A stretch of 15,653 bases of DNA from Thalassospira sp. UBA1131 (GTDB lineage Bacteria; Pseudomonadota; Alphaproteobacteria; Rhodospirillales; Thalassospiraceae): contig NZ_DCAO01000005.1 in NCBI RefSeq assembly GCF_002311515.1, positions 4,576 through 20,228 on the forward strand, written 5' to 3'. Made by a program: the position numbers and the translations under genes. How positions within the stretch are numbered: the first letter of the stretch is position 1; each line of letters begins with the position of its first letter. The notes beneath the pieces are model-generated. The model was not told where the DNA came from. It searched no databases and was given only the letters and a program-made list of their open reading frames with translations. Of the stretch, positions 1 to 6,918 are shown piece after piece.

Positions 1-14
1 ATTCCGGTTTTTCG

Positions 15-61
15 ATGGTCTTCCCATGGGTCCCCATGGAACGGAATTGGGATTTTATGGG
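15..61 (+). promoter_or_regulatory. Left array of TGGG-type direct repeats (candidate MraZ boxes)
   Basis: Pentamers occur at 15-19 (ATGGT), 26-30 (ATGGG), 36-40 (ATGGA), 47-51 (TTGGG) and 57-61 (ATGGG). The steps between them are 11, 10, 11 and 10 bases, so they fall on one face of the helix. E. coli MraZ is known to bind TGGG-type direct repeats separated by about 5 bases in the mra promoter, so the motif and period fit. Two copies are degenerate. Part of the array is also an inverted repeat: CCATGGG at 24-30 faces CCCATGG at 33-39, so the opposite strand also shows two boxes ten bases apart. Binding is inferred, not shown. Confidence 0.6.
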
Positions 62-164
62 CAGAAGATGGATCGCCGCTGGTTTTCCCGCATTTTTGGC
101 CGATTTCAGCCTTTCTGCATATACCGCGGAAACCCTCGGGAAGTGCCAAAACGTCACATTCTTG

Positions 165-209
165 CCCATCAAATCCCATTGACCCCCATGATTTCCCATG
201 GTACCCCAT
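165..209 (-). promoter_or_regulatory. Right array: five perfect ATGGG repeats at 10-base period (MraZ boxes)
   Basis: On the + strand CCCAT occurs at 165-169, 175-179, 185-189, 195-199 and 205-209, that is, five identical ATGGG boxes on the - strand spaced exactly 10 bases apart. The spacers differ in sequence, so the pentamers look like selected protein contacts and not a simple tandem duplication. The period and motif match the TGGG boxes that MraZ binds as a ring-shaped oligomer in E. coli. The array ends 118 bases before the mraZ start. The simplest reading is an autoregulatory MraZ operator for the dcw operon. Confidence 0.75.
179..207 (+). promoter_or_regulatory. Tentative dcw promoter inside the right repeat array
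   Basis: A good -35-like hexamer, TTGACC, sits at 179-184 between the second and third repeats. With a 17-base spacer the -10 position is TACCCC at 202-207, which is a poor match. If real, the promoter would be buried in the MraZ boxes, which would fit repression by occlusion. An alternative is TTGGCC at 96-101 with an AT-rich ATATAC at 119-124, lying between the two arrays. Neither is strong, and I cannot choose between them from sequence alone. Confidence 0.25.
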
Positions 210-327
210 AAAGAGGCACAAATTCCGTGCCATGCGGGGCATATCCATTTCAGACACACGTTGGTCGCAAGACAGCCCATCAGGGCCAGTGTTCTGAGAT
301 CGGTTTTTTGATCAGGGGAATGGCGAA

Positions 328-831
328 GTGCTGTTCACAGGGACGCACATTCACAAGCTGGACCGGAAGGGACGCGTATCCGTCCCCAAACGGTTCCGTG
401 CGGCCCTCGATACCGAAGAATTCGCCGGCATCTACCTATATCAATCCCACAAGGAAAGCGCGCTTGAAGGCTGTAGCCACAGCCATATGGAGCGCATTGC
501 CGCATCGCTTGATGAACTCGACATGTTTTCTGACGAGGCCGACGATCTGGCAGACACCATCCTTGGCTCCTCGCATATGCTTCCTTACGACGGCGAAGGC
601 CGCATCATTCTGCCCGCAGAATTGATCGAGTTCGCCCGCATCGAAGATCAGGTCGCCTTTGTCGGCCGTGGTCGCACCTTCCGCCTGTGGAACCCTGACA
701 TCTTCAAGCCCCTGCAAGAAGCCAGCCGGACCCGCACGCTTAACCGTGGTGCGACATTGAAGCTCAAACCGATGAGTGAACTCCCCAAAGGTGCACGTCC
801 CGGCACCGCAACGGAGGAGGACGCATCATGA
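328..831 (+). CDS. mraZ: Transcriptional regulator MraZ
   Basis: MraZ is the first gene of most dcw clusters. It is a DNA-binding protein that forms ring-like oligomers and regulates its own operon. The 167-residue product has the two expected SpoVT/AbrB-like half-domains, each with the DxxxGR signature: DRKGRVSVP at residues 12-20 and DGEGRIILP at 88-96. The length is slightly above the typical 145-155 because of a polar C-terminal tail (about 145-167). The start is GTG at 328, chosen because AGGGGA at 314-319 lies 8 bases upstream and the protein begins with the family pattern LFTGTHIHKLD. The ATG at 320 is in another frame. The end overlaps rsmH by ATGA. The candidate operator repeats upstream fit autoregulation. 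Confidence 0.97.
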   Translation: MLFTGTHIHKLDRKGRVSVPKRFRAALDTEEFAGIYLYQSHKESALEGCSHSHMERIAASLDELDMFSDEADDLADTILGSSHMLPYDGEGRIILPAELIEFARIEDQVAFVGRGRTFRLWNPDIFKPLQEASRTRTLNRGATLKLKPMSELPKGARPGTATEEDAS

Positions 832-1814
832 GCAAAAATGACCTAAGCTTTGCCACCGAAGATCGCCCGCACAAGCCGGTCTTGCTCCGCGAGGTCCTAG
901 AAGCCCTTGCACCGCGTGACGGCGAGATCATGGTTGATGGTACCTTTGGCGCAGGCGGTTACTCCCGCGCCATTCTTGACTCTGCCGACTGCGAACTTTA
1001 CGGCATCGACCGCGACCCGACCGCTGTTGCCACCGGCAAAAAGCTTGAAGCCGAATATGACGGCCGCTTCCACATGGTCGAGGGCTGCTTTGGCGATATG
1101 GCGAAACTTCTCCCGGCGGCAGGTGCGCCGCAGGTCGATGGTATCGTTCTTGATATCGGCGTTTCGTCGATGCAGCTTGATCAGGCCGATCGCGGATTTT
1201 CGTTCCGCGAAGACGGCCCGCTGGACATGCGCATGTCGATGTCCGGCCCGACGGCGGCTGATTTCGTCAACACCGCCGAAGAAGAAGACATCGCCAACGT
1301 CATTTACCGCTATGGCGAGGAACGCGCATCGCGCAAGGTCGCGCGCAAGATTATCGAAATGCGCGCAGAGGAACCCTTTACCACCACATCCCAGCTCGCC
1401 CGTGCGGTGCGTTCTGTGGTGCGTAAATCCAAGGATGGCATTGATCCCGCCACACGGACGTTCCAGGCGCTGCGAATTTACGTCAATGACGAACTTGGCG
1501 AACTTGAACGCGCCATGGATGCCGCCGAAACGTTGCTGAAACCGGGCGGACGTCTGGTGGTTGTGACTTTCCATTCGCTTGAAGACCGGCAGGTCAAAAC
1601 ATTCATGAAGGAACGCTCTGGCGATCCGAACAAGATGTCGCGTCGCCTGCCCGGCGAACCGGAAGTCGCCATCCCGACCTTTACGACCATCACACGCAAG
1701 GCCGTCACCGGTCAGAAAGATGAAATTCGCGCCAACCCGCGCGCACGTTCGGCCAAGCTGCGCGCTGTTGCGCGCAACGACCAACCGACCACATCGCAGG
1801 GAGGTCGCAAATGA
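828..1814 (+). CDS. rsmH: 16S rRNA (cytosine(1402)-N(4))-methyltransferase RsmH
   Basis: RsmH (older name MraW) transfers a methyl group from S-adenosylmethionine to N4 of C1402 in the ribosomal P site. The 328-residue protein shows the family pattern from the start: HKPVLLREVLEAL (15-27), the SAM-binding loop VDGTFGAGGYS (36-46), the acidic GIDRD (59-63), LDIGVSSMQLD (108-118), the insert-domain motif GIDPATRTFQALRIYVNDEL (204-223) and FHSLEDR (248-254). The C-terminus is basic, as expected for rRNA contact. The length is normal. The ATG at 828 overlaps the mraZ stop (ATGA), with a strong purine-rich GGAGGAGG just upstream. The stop overlaps ftsL in the same way, so translation is probably coupled across all three genes. 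Confidence 0.98.
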   Translation: MSKNDLSFATEDRPHKPVLLREVLEALAPRDGEIMVDGTFGAGGYSRAILDSADCELYGIDRDPTAVATGKKLEAEYDGRFHMVEGCFGDMAKLLPAAGAPQVDGIVLDIGVSSMQLDQADRGFSFREDGPLDMRMSMSGPTAADFVNTAEEEDIANVIYRYGEERASRKVARKIIEMRAEEPFTTTSQLARAVRSVVRKSKDGIDPATRTFQALRIYVNDELGELERAMDAAETLLKPGGRLVVVTFHSLEDRQVKTFMKERSGDPNKMSRRLPGEPEVAIPTFTTITRKAVTGQKDEIRANPRARSAKLRAVARNDQPTTSQGGRK

Positions 1815-2242
1815 CCCGTGCGGTAACCATCATCGGCCTTGTTCTGACCATCCTGATCGGCACCGGCACCTATTGGGTCAGCCATCAGGTCGAACGTCTT
1901 GAAAAACGTTATGCGGATATTCAGTCCGACATTCTGGCCGAACAGGAAAGCATCCATGTTCTCCAGGCGGAATGGAGCTATCTGAACAATCCGGAACGGA
2001 TCGAACGCCTGTCCAAGCAGTATCTGAGCCTTGCCCAGATTGACGTGCTTCAGATGGCAAGCATTGATGACCTGCCCGAAGACGCCGATCTGCATCAGTA
2101 TCGCATCAACAAGTTCGGCGAGGCGGTTGCCTTCATGCCCGTCCCGCGCGCCCGTCCGGGTGATCTGATGTATGACGAGGCGGCCGATACCATGATCATT
2201 GACGCCCCGTCCGTCGCGACCGAAACGGGGGGCGCACAATGA
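1811..2242 (+). CDS. ftsL: Cell division protein FtsL
   Basis: FtsL is a small bitopic divisome protein that acts with FtsB and FtsQ and activates the FtsW/FtsI septal synthase. The 143-residue product has a very short cytoplasmic end, one membrane segment (about 4-23), then a heptad-like periplasmic helix (about 25-52) and the alphaproteobacterial hallmark around WSYLNNPERIERLS (55-68). The final 60 residues are acidic and probably flexible. FtsL diverges fast, so the call rests on size, topology, this motif and its place between rsmH and ftsI. The ATG at 1811 overlaps the rsmH stop and is preceded by AGGGAGG. It ends in an ATGA overlap with ftsI. Confidence 0.93.
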   Translation: MTRAVTIIGLVLTILIGTGTYWVSHQVERLEKRYADIQSDILAEQESIHVLQAEWSYLNNPERIERLSKQYLSLAQIDVLQMASIDDLPEDADLHQYRINKFGEAVAFMPVPRARPGDLMYDEAADTMIIDAPSVATETGGAQ

Positions 2243-3957
2243 GCCTGACCCGTTTTTCATACTGGCTGCGTGGCGACCGTCCGGAACTAGGCCCGGATCA
2301 GCGCGAACGTCTTGCGCTTGAAACCGCGCGCAACCGTATCTTTATCACCGGCGCGATGTTCATCATCGGTTTTTGCTGGATAACTTATGGCCTGATTGAT
2401 GCATCGGTTCTGCGTCAGGGCAATGAACCGGCTGTTGCGTCGGGAACAGATACCCGCGAACTCAAAACCGAGCGCGCCGATATCGTTGATCGCAACGGCA
2501 TGCTGCTTGCGACCGACCTTCCGACCAATTCGCTTTATGCCGATGCCCGTGTCGTCAAGGACCCCGTTGAGTCCGCCGATCTTTTGTTGACCGTACTGCC
2601 CGATCTGGATCGCGATTCACTGATCCGTCATCTGAGTTCGCGCAAGGCATTCGTATGGCTGCGCCGCAACCTGACGCCCGAACAGCAATATGACGTCAAT
2701 TCGCTTGGCATTCCGGGATTGAATTTCCAGCGTGAAGAACGCCGCGTTTATCCGCATGGGCGTCTTCTGTCACATGTTCTGGGCTTCACCGACATCGACA
2801 ATAACGGCATCGCCGGGGCTGAGCGCGAATTTGACAACGAATTGCGCATCAATAACGGCCCCTTGGAACTTTCGCTTGATACCCGCGTGCAATACGCGCT
2901 TGCCGAAGAAGTCGAAAACGCGATGGAAACCTACAGCGCGGTTGGGGCGGCAGGCCTTGTGATGGATGTCTATACCGGCGAAGTCGTTGCGATGACATCG
3001 CTTCCGAACTTTGACCCTCATCGCCCGGGCCAGGCACCAGCCGATGCACGCTTTAACCGGTCCACACTGGGCGTTTACGAAATGGGTTCGGTGTTCAAGC
3101 TGTTTAACACGGCCATCGCCCTTGAAACCGGCACATCGACGCTGAACTCGGTCTATGACGCGACTGAACCGCTGGCAATTGGCGGGTTCCGCATTCGTGA
3201 CTATCACGGCGAGAATCGCTGGCTGACCCTGCCGGAAATCCTTGTTCACAGCTCGAACATCGGATCAGCCCGCATGGCAATGGCCTTTGGCGGCGAGACC
3301 CAGCAAAAATACCTTAAAAAGCTTGGCATGCTCGACAAACCGCAGATCGAGCTTCCTGAAGTTGGCGGACCGCTTGTGCCCAACCCGTGGCGCGACATCA
3401 ACACCATGACGATTTCGTTCGGTCATGGTCTGGCCGTGACCCCGCTTCAGGTTGTCAGTGGCATTTCCACCCTTGTGAATGGTGGTATTCGCCGCCCTGC
3501 GACCATCCTCAAACAGGACGGCGCACCGGCAGGCGAACGTGTATTTTCCCAGAAAACGTCGGAACTGCTGCGTCGCCTGATGCGACTGGTCGTAACTGAC
3601 GGTTCTGGCAAGAACGCCGAAGTGGCGGGTTACTTCCTTGGCGGGAAGACCGGGACTTCGGAAAAACTCGTGAACGGGCGCTATGTCAAGAACGCCCGCA
3701 TGTCGACCTTTGTCGCCGCCTTCCCGATGCAGGACCCGAAATATGTGGTTCTGGTGACGTTGGACGAGCCCAAGGGCACTAAAGAAACTTATGGATTTGC
3801 CACAGCAGGTTGGGTGTCCGCCCCTGCGGTTGGCAAGGTTGTGACACGTATTGCTCCCCTTTTGGGTATTGAACCGGCGAATGCGAAGGCGCCGGAGATT
3901 GAGCAAGCGCTGCAGATCGAACTTCGCAAGGGGGAACGCAAACTTGCGTCTTTCTGA
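2239..3957 (+). CDS. ftsI: Septal peptidoglycan DD-transpeptidase FtsI (PBP3)
   Basis: FtsI is the class B penicillin-binding protein that crosslinks septal peptidoglycan and works with FtsW. The 572-residue protein has a short cytoplasmic N-terminus, a membrane anchor (about 34-56), a pedestal domain that starts near RADIVDRNGMLLA (79-91), and a C-terminal transpeptidase domain. The three catalytic motifs are intact: SVFK with acyl-accepting Ser284 and Lys287, SSN at 338-340, and KTGT at 470-473. Its length is typical. The ATG at 2239 overlaps the ftsL stop. The end overlaps the proposed TTG start of murE by 14 bases. Confidence 0.97.
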   Translation: MSLTRFSYWLRGDRPELGPDQRERLALETARNRIFITGAMFIIGFCWITYGLIDASVLRQGNEPAVASGTDTRELKTERADIVDRNGMLLATDLPTNSLYADARVVKDPVESADLLLTVLPDLDRDSLIRHLSSRKAFVWLRRNLTPEQQYDVNSLGIPGLNFQREERRVYPHGRLLSHVLGFTDIDNNGIAGAEREFDNELRINNGPLELSLDTRVQYALAEEVENAMETYSAVGAAGLVMDVYTGEVVAMTSLPNFDPHRPGQAPADARFNRSTLGVYEMGSVFKLFNTAIALETGTSTLNSVYDATEPLAIGGFRIRDYHGENRWLTLPEILVHSSNIGSARMAMAFGGETQQKYLKKLGMLDKPQIELPEVGGPLVPNPWRDINTMTISFGHGLAVTPLQVVSGISTLVNGGIRRPATILKQDGAPAGERVFSQKTSELLRRLMRLVVTDGSGKNAEVAGYFLGGKTGTSEKLVNGRYVKNARMSTFVAAFPMQDPKYVVLVTLDEPKGTKETYGFATAGWVSAPAVGKVVTRIAPLLGIEPANAKAPEIEQALQIELRKGERKLASF

Positions 3958-5404
3958 GCTCATGGCAGGTGATCAAGCGGCATTGAAACATGCCGAAGGA
4001 CAGGACCCGGATATCACGGGCCTGACAGCAGACTCACGCACCGTGAAGGATGGCTATATGTTTGCCGCCCTGTCCGGTGCACGTGATGACGGTTCCAAGT
4101 ATATCGCCGATGCGATCAAGCTTGGTGCTGCGGCCATCCTTGCAAAGGATGGAACGCCAAGACCGGCAGCCCCAACGGTTCCGCTGATCCCGGTGGAAAA
4201 CCCGCGCAAACGTTATGCCCAGCTTGCCGCCCGTTTCTATGGCAAGCAGCCGGCAAACATCGCGGCGATCACCGGCACCAACGGTAAAACATCCACGGCG
4301 ATCTTTACCGAGCAGCTCTGGACAATCCTTGGCAACATGTCGGGATCGATCGGAACGCTTGGCATTCGGGCCGCTGGGGCAAAGATCCCAGGTTCGCTGA
4401 CCACGCCCGATCCGGTTGCCCTGCATCAAAGCCTTGATGAAATGTGTGGCATTGGGGTTACCCATGTCGCGATGGAGGCAAGCTCGCACGGGCTGGATCA
4501 ATACCGCCTGGATGGCGTAAAGGTCACCGTTGCCGCCTTTACCAACCTGTCGCGTGATCATCTTGATTATCACGGCACGTTCGAAAAATATTTCGCAGCC
4601 AAGGCTCGCCTGTTCTCCGACCTTCTGGTTGTCGATGGCACGGCTGTGCTGAATGCCGATGTTGAACAGTTCGATCTTTTGAAAAAACTTTGCGCCAAGC
4701 GCGGTGTGAATGTCCTGTCCTATGGCGAGAACGCCGATGACATCAAACTGATCAAGGCTACACCGGACAGCACCGGCACCAAGCTCCGCCTGATGGCAAA
4801 CAAGGGGGAATACAACATCCACCTGCCGCTTATGGGAAGCTTCCAGGTGATGAACGCACTGGCAGCCCTTTCCATCGTGGTGGCATCCGGTGCCGACCTT
4901 GATCAGGCAGTTCTGGCCCTTGAAAAACTTGAAGGTGTCCGTGGACGTCTGGAACTGGTTGGCAAAACCAGCTTTGGCGCGCCGGTATTTGTTGATTACG
5001 CCCACACGCCAGATGCCCTTGAAACCGTGATCAAGGCGGTCCGTCCGCATTGCAAAGGCCGTATCGTTTGTGTATTCGGGGCCGGTGGAGACCGTGATAC
5101 CGGCAAACGCCCGTTGATGGGGCAGGTTGCGCACGATTTTGCCGATATTGCCATCATCACCGATGACAATCCGCGCAGCGAGGACCCAGCCACCATTCGT
5201 GCCGCCATCAAGGCAAAATGCGAAGGTGCTGTTGAGATCGGTGATCGCGCCGAGGCCATCAAACGCGGCATTGGCATCCTGCAACGTAACGATGTCCTTA
5301 TTATTGCCGGAAAAGGCCATGAAAGAGGCCAAGTTGTCGGCGATACGGTTCTTCCATTCGATGATGCATCTGTCGCCCGCAGCATCCTTGCAGGTGGCAA
5401 CTGA
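3944..5404 (+). CDS. murE: UDP-MurNAc-L-Ala-D-Glu:meso-DAP ligase MurE
   Basis: MurE adds the third stem-peptide residue in the cytoplasm, using ATP. The protein is 486 residues from the TTG start at 3944. That start is preferred because an AGGGGGAA box ends about 8 bases upstream and the product then begins RLSELMAGD, as in related MurE proteins. A longer reading from 3851 would give an arginine-rich N-terminus unlike the family and overlap ftsI by over 100 bases. Motifs seen: ATP loop GTNGKTS (111-117), TTPDP (153-157), MEASSHGL (177-184), the lysine expected to be carbamylated in FAAKARLF (217-224), and DNPRSEDP (408-415), which predicts meso-diaminopimelate as substrate and not lysine. 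KGHE follows at 457-460. Confidence 0.95.
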   Translation: MRLSELMAGDQAALKHAEGQDPDITGLTADSRTVKDGYMFAALSGARDDGSKYIADAIKLGAAAILAKDGTPRPAAPTVPLIPVENPRKRYAQLAARFYGKQPANIAAITGTNGKTSTAIFTEQLWTILGNMSGSIGTLGIRAAGAKIPGSLTTPDPVALHQSLDEMCGIGVTHVAMEASSHGLDQYRLDGVKVTVAAFTNLSRDHLDYHGTFEKYFAAKARLFSDLLVVDGTAVLNADVEQFDLLKKLCAKRGVNVLSYGENADDIKLIKATPDSTGTKLRLMANKGEYNIHLPLMGSFQVMNALAALSIVVASGADLDQAVLALEKLEGVRGRLELVGKTSFGAPVFVDYAHTPDALETVIKAVRPHCKGRIVCVFGAGGDRDTGKRPLMGQVAHDFADIAIITDDNPRSEDPATIRAAIKAKCEGAVEIGDRAEAIKRGIGILQRNDVLIIAGKGHERGQVVGDTVLPFDDASVARSILAGGN

Positions 5405-5413
5405 ACATAAATA

Positions 5414-5439
5414 CCGTTACGGCGCTTTGGCCGTAATGG
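5414..5439 (+). other. Stem-loop in the murE-murF gap
   Basis: The arms are 5414-5423 and 5430-5439, ten pairs including one G-U, with a six-base loop GCTTTG. The core TTACGGC/GCCGTAA is a perfect seven-base match. There is no following run of T, so it does not look like a classical rho-independent terminator. It sits in one of the few true gaps of the cluster, nine bases after the murE stop and about 25 before the murF start. It could be an RNA processing or stabilising element, a weak attenuator, or have no function. Confidence 0.5.
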
Positions 5440-5463
5440 CCTGACCGGAAAGAAAGTGACGTT

Positions 5464-6873
5464 ATGACGAAGGCTGTTTTATGGACGGCAAAGGATGCCG
5501 AAACCGCAACCGGTGGCAAAACCACCGGGGACTGGACGGTAGCCGGCATTTCAATCGACAGCCGCAAAGTCAGCGAAGGCGATCTTTTCATCGCCCTTAA
5601 AGGCCCGAATTTCGACGGTCACAAATTCGCCCAGGCCGCCCTTGATGCCGGTGCACATGCCGTCATGGTCTCGGATGCCAAGGGCATCACCGATACCGAC
5701 AAGGTTCTTCTGGTCGATGACACGATGGCCGCCCTTGAGCGCCTTGGCCTCGCCGGTCGCGCCCGCAGCAAGGCCAAAATCGTCGCCATCACAGGCAGTG
5801 TCGGCAAAACCGGCACCAAGGAAGCACTTAAATACGTGCTGTCCCAACAAGGGAAAACCCATGCCAGCCCAGCCAGCTTCAACAATCATTGGGGCGTGCC
5901 GATAACTCTGGCAACCCTGCCCGCCGATGCCGACTTTGGTGTTTTTGAAATCGGCATGAACCATCCGGGCGAAATCAGCAAGCTTGTCAAAATGGTCAAG
6001 CCAAGTGTAGCCGTGATCACAACGGTGGTCGGCGCCCACACCGAATTTTTCAAGGACGAAGCCGAAATTGCCATGGCCAAGGCCGAGATTTTCGATGGCC
6101 TTGATCAGGATGGCACGGTCATTCTGAACCGTGACAACATGCATTACTTCGCCCTTGCCCGACGTGCCAAGGAACTTGGCCTTGGCAACATCAAGTGCTT
6201 TGGCACCGATGCCATGGCGAACTATCGCCTGTTTGAAGCCAACATCGTCACCGATGGCAGTGCCGTCCGCGCACGTGTCGGTGGACGCGACCTTGAATAT
6301 TTCATCGGCTGCCCCGGTGAACACTGGGTTCTGAATTCGCTTGCGGTGCTGGGATGTGTTGATGCGATTGGCGCGGACCCGGTACGTGCCGCGCAGGATC
6401 TGGCGGATGTCACGCCGCCTGCCGGCCGCGGTGAAACACACACGGTAAAGCTGCCCTCCGGGGATGGTACCTTTACCCTGATTGATGATGCCTATAACGC
6501 CAATCCGACCTCGATGATAGCGGGGATCAAGGTCCTGTCCCAGACCAAACCGGGTGACGGCGGACGCAAGATCGCCGTTTTGGGCGAGATGCGCGAACTC
6601 GGCGATATTGCGCCCAAAATGCATGCCGATTTGCATCAACCGCTGACCGCACTTGAAATTGATCGGGTTTATTCGGTCGGGCCGATGATGGCTGAACTCG
6701 ACAAAACCCTGCCTTCCGAACGAAATGCCGGCCATTTTGACACAGCCGACGACGCAATTGAGCCAATAAAGGCCGATTTGCGCGATGGCGACGTGGTTTT
6801 GGTCAAAGGATCGCTTGGCATTTACGTTTCGAAAATTGTATCGGCCTTAAAATCCTGTGGCGTGGTGGAATAA
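5464..6873 (+). CDS. murF: UDP-MurNAc-tripeptide:D-Ala-D-Ala ligase MurF
   Basis: MurF joins D-alanyl-D-alanine, made by Ddl further along this cluster, to the UDP-MurNAc-tripeptide, giving the pentapeptide precursor. The 469-residue protein has the N-terminal substrate domain with IDSRKVSEGDLFIALKG (31-47), the ATP loop GSVGKTG (111-117) in the MurF form, FNNHWGVP (139-146), EIGMNHPGEI (162-171), GRGE (321-324) and DDAYNANP (341-348) in the C-terminal domain. All are standard and the length is normal. The ATG at 5464 is preceded only by a weak purine stretch (GGAAAGAAAG near 5448), so initiation may be less efficient than at its neighbours. A 59-base gap with a stem-loop separates it from murE. 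Confidence 0.97.
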   Translation: MTKAVLWTAKDAETATGGKTTGDWTVAGISIDSRKVSEGDLFIALKGPNFDGHKFAQAALDAGAHAVMVSDAKGITDTDKVLLVDDTMAALERLGLAGRARSKAKIVAITGSVGKTGTKEALKYVLSQQGKTHASPASFNNHWGVPITLATLPADADFGVFEIGMNHPGEISKLVKMVKPSVAVITTVVGAHTEFFKDEAEIAMAKAEIFDGLDQDGTVILNRDNMHYFALARRAKELGLGNIKCFGTDAMANYRLFEANIVTDGSAVRARVGGRDLEYFIGCPGEHWVLNSLAVLGCVDAIGADPVRAAQDLADVTPPAGRGETHTVKLPSGDGTFTLIDDAYNANPTSMIAGIKVLSQTKPGDGGRKIAVLGEMRELGDIAPKMHADLHQPLTALEIDRVYSVGPMMAELDKTLPSERNAGHFDTADDAIEPIKADLRDGDVVLVKGSLGIYVSKIVSALKSCGVVE

Positions 6874-6918
6874 TCCACAACCGTAACAGGATAAGTCGCA
6901 AAAGGAACGACCAGAGCA

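Larger units (their letters stand above)
1..327. other. Non-coding regulatory region upstream of mraZ
   Basis: No convincing gene lies here. The short open frames that cross it are poor in coding character and match no family I know. The region carries two arrays of short TGGG-type repeats (about 15-61 and 165-209, listed separately) separated by roughly 100 bases, then about 118 bases of leader before the mraZ start. The leader contains a small hairpin (arms 215-219 and 227-231, sequence GGCAC/GTGCC with a 7-base loop) and one isolated CCCAT at 276-280. The gene to the left is outside the window, so I cannot tell whether the left array serves mraZ or a neighbour. Confidence 0.8.

Noticed and set aside
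26..211. 61-codon open frame across the repeat region
   Set aside because: The frame is made up largely of the repeat arrays and their spacer, with no ribosome site and no coding character.
294..315. T-run with short flanking GATC repeats before mraZ, terminator-like
   Set aside because: The stem is only four pairs with the T-run in the loop, not after it. It does not fit a rho-independent terminator.
227..625. Open frame upstream of and overlapping mraZ, with an internal ATG at 320
   Set aside because: The ATG at 320 is directly against the AGGGGA box, too close to use it, and the frame is a shadow of mraZ. The GTG at 328 gives a canonical MraZ.
897..1784. Antisense open frame of 295 codons opposite rsmH
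   Set aside because: Rich in His, Arg, Gly and Phe with no domain, typical of a shadow frame of a GC-rich gene.
4034..5332. Long antisense open frame of 432 codons opposite murE
   Set aside because: It lies entirely within the clear murE gene, has no recognisable domain and no ribosome site. It reflects the codon bias of the sense gene.
5551..6735. Long antisense open frame of 394 codons opposite murF
   Set aside because: It mirrors the coding bias of murF and has no family features. The sense strand carries all MurF motifs.
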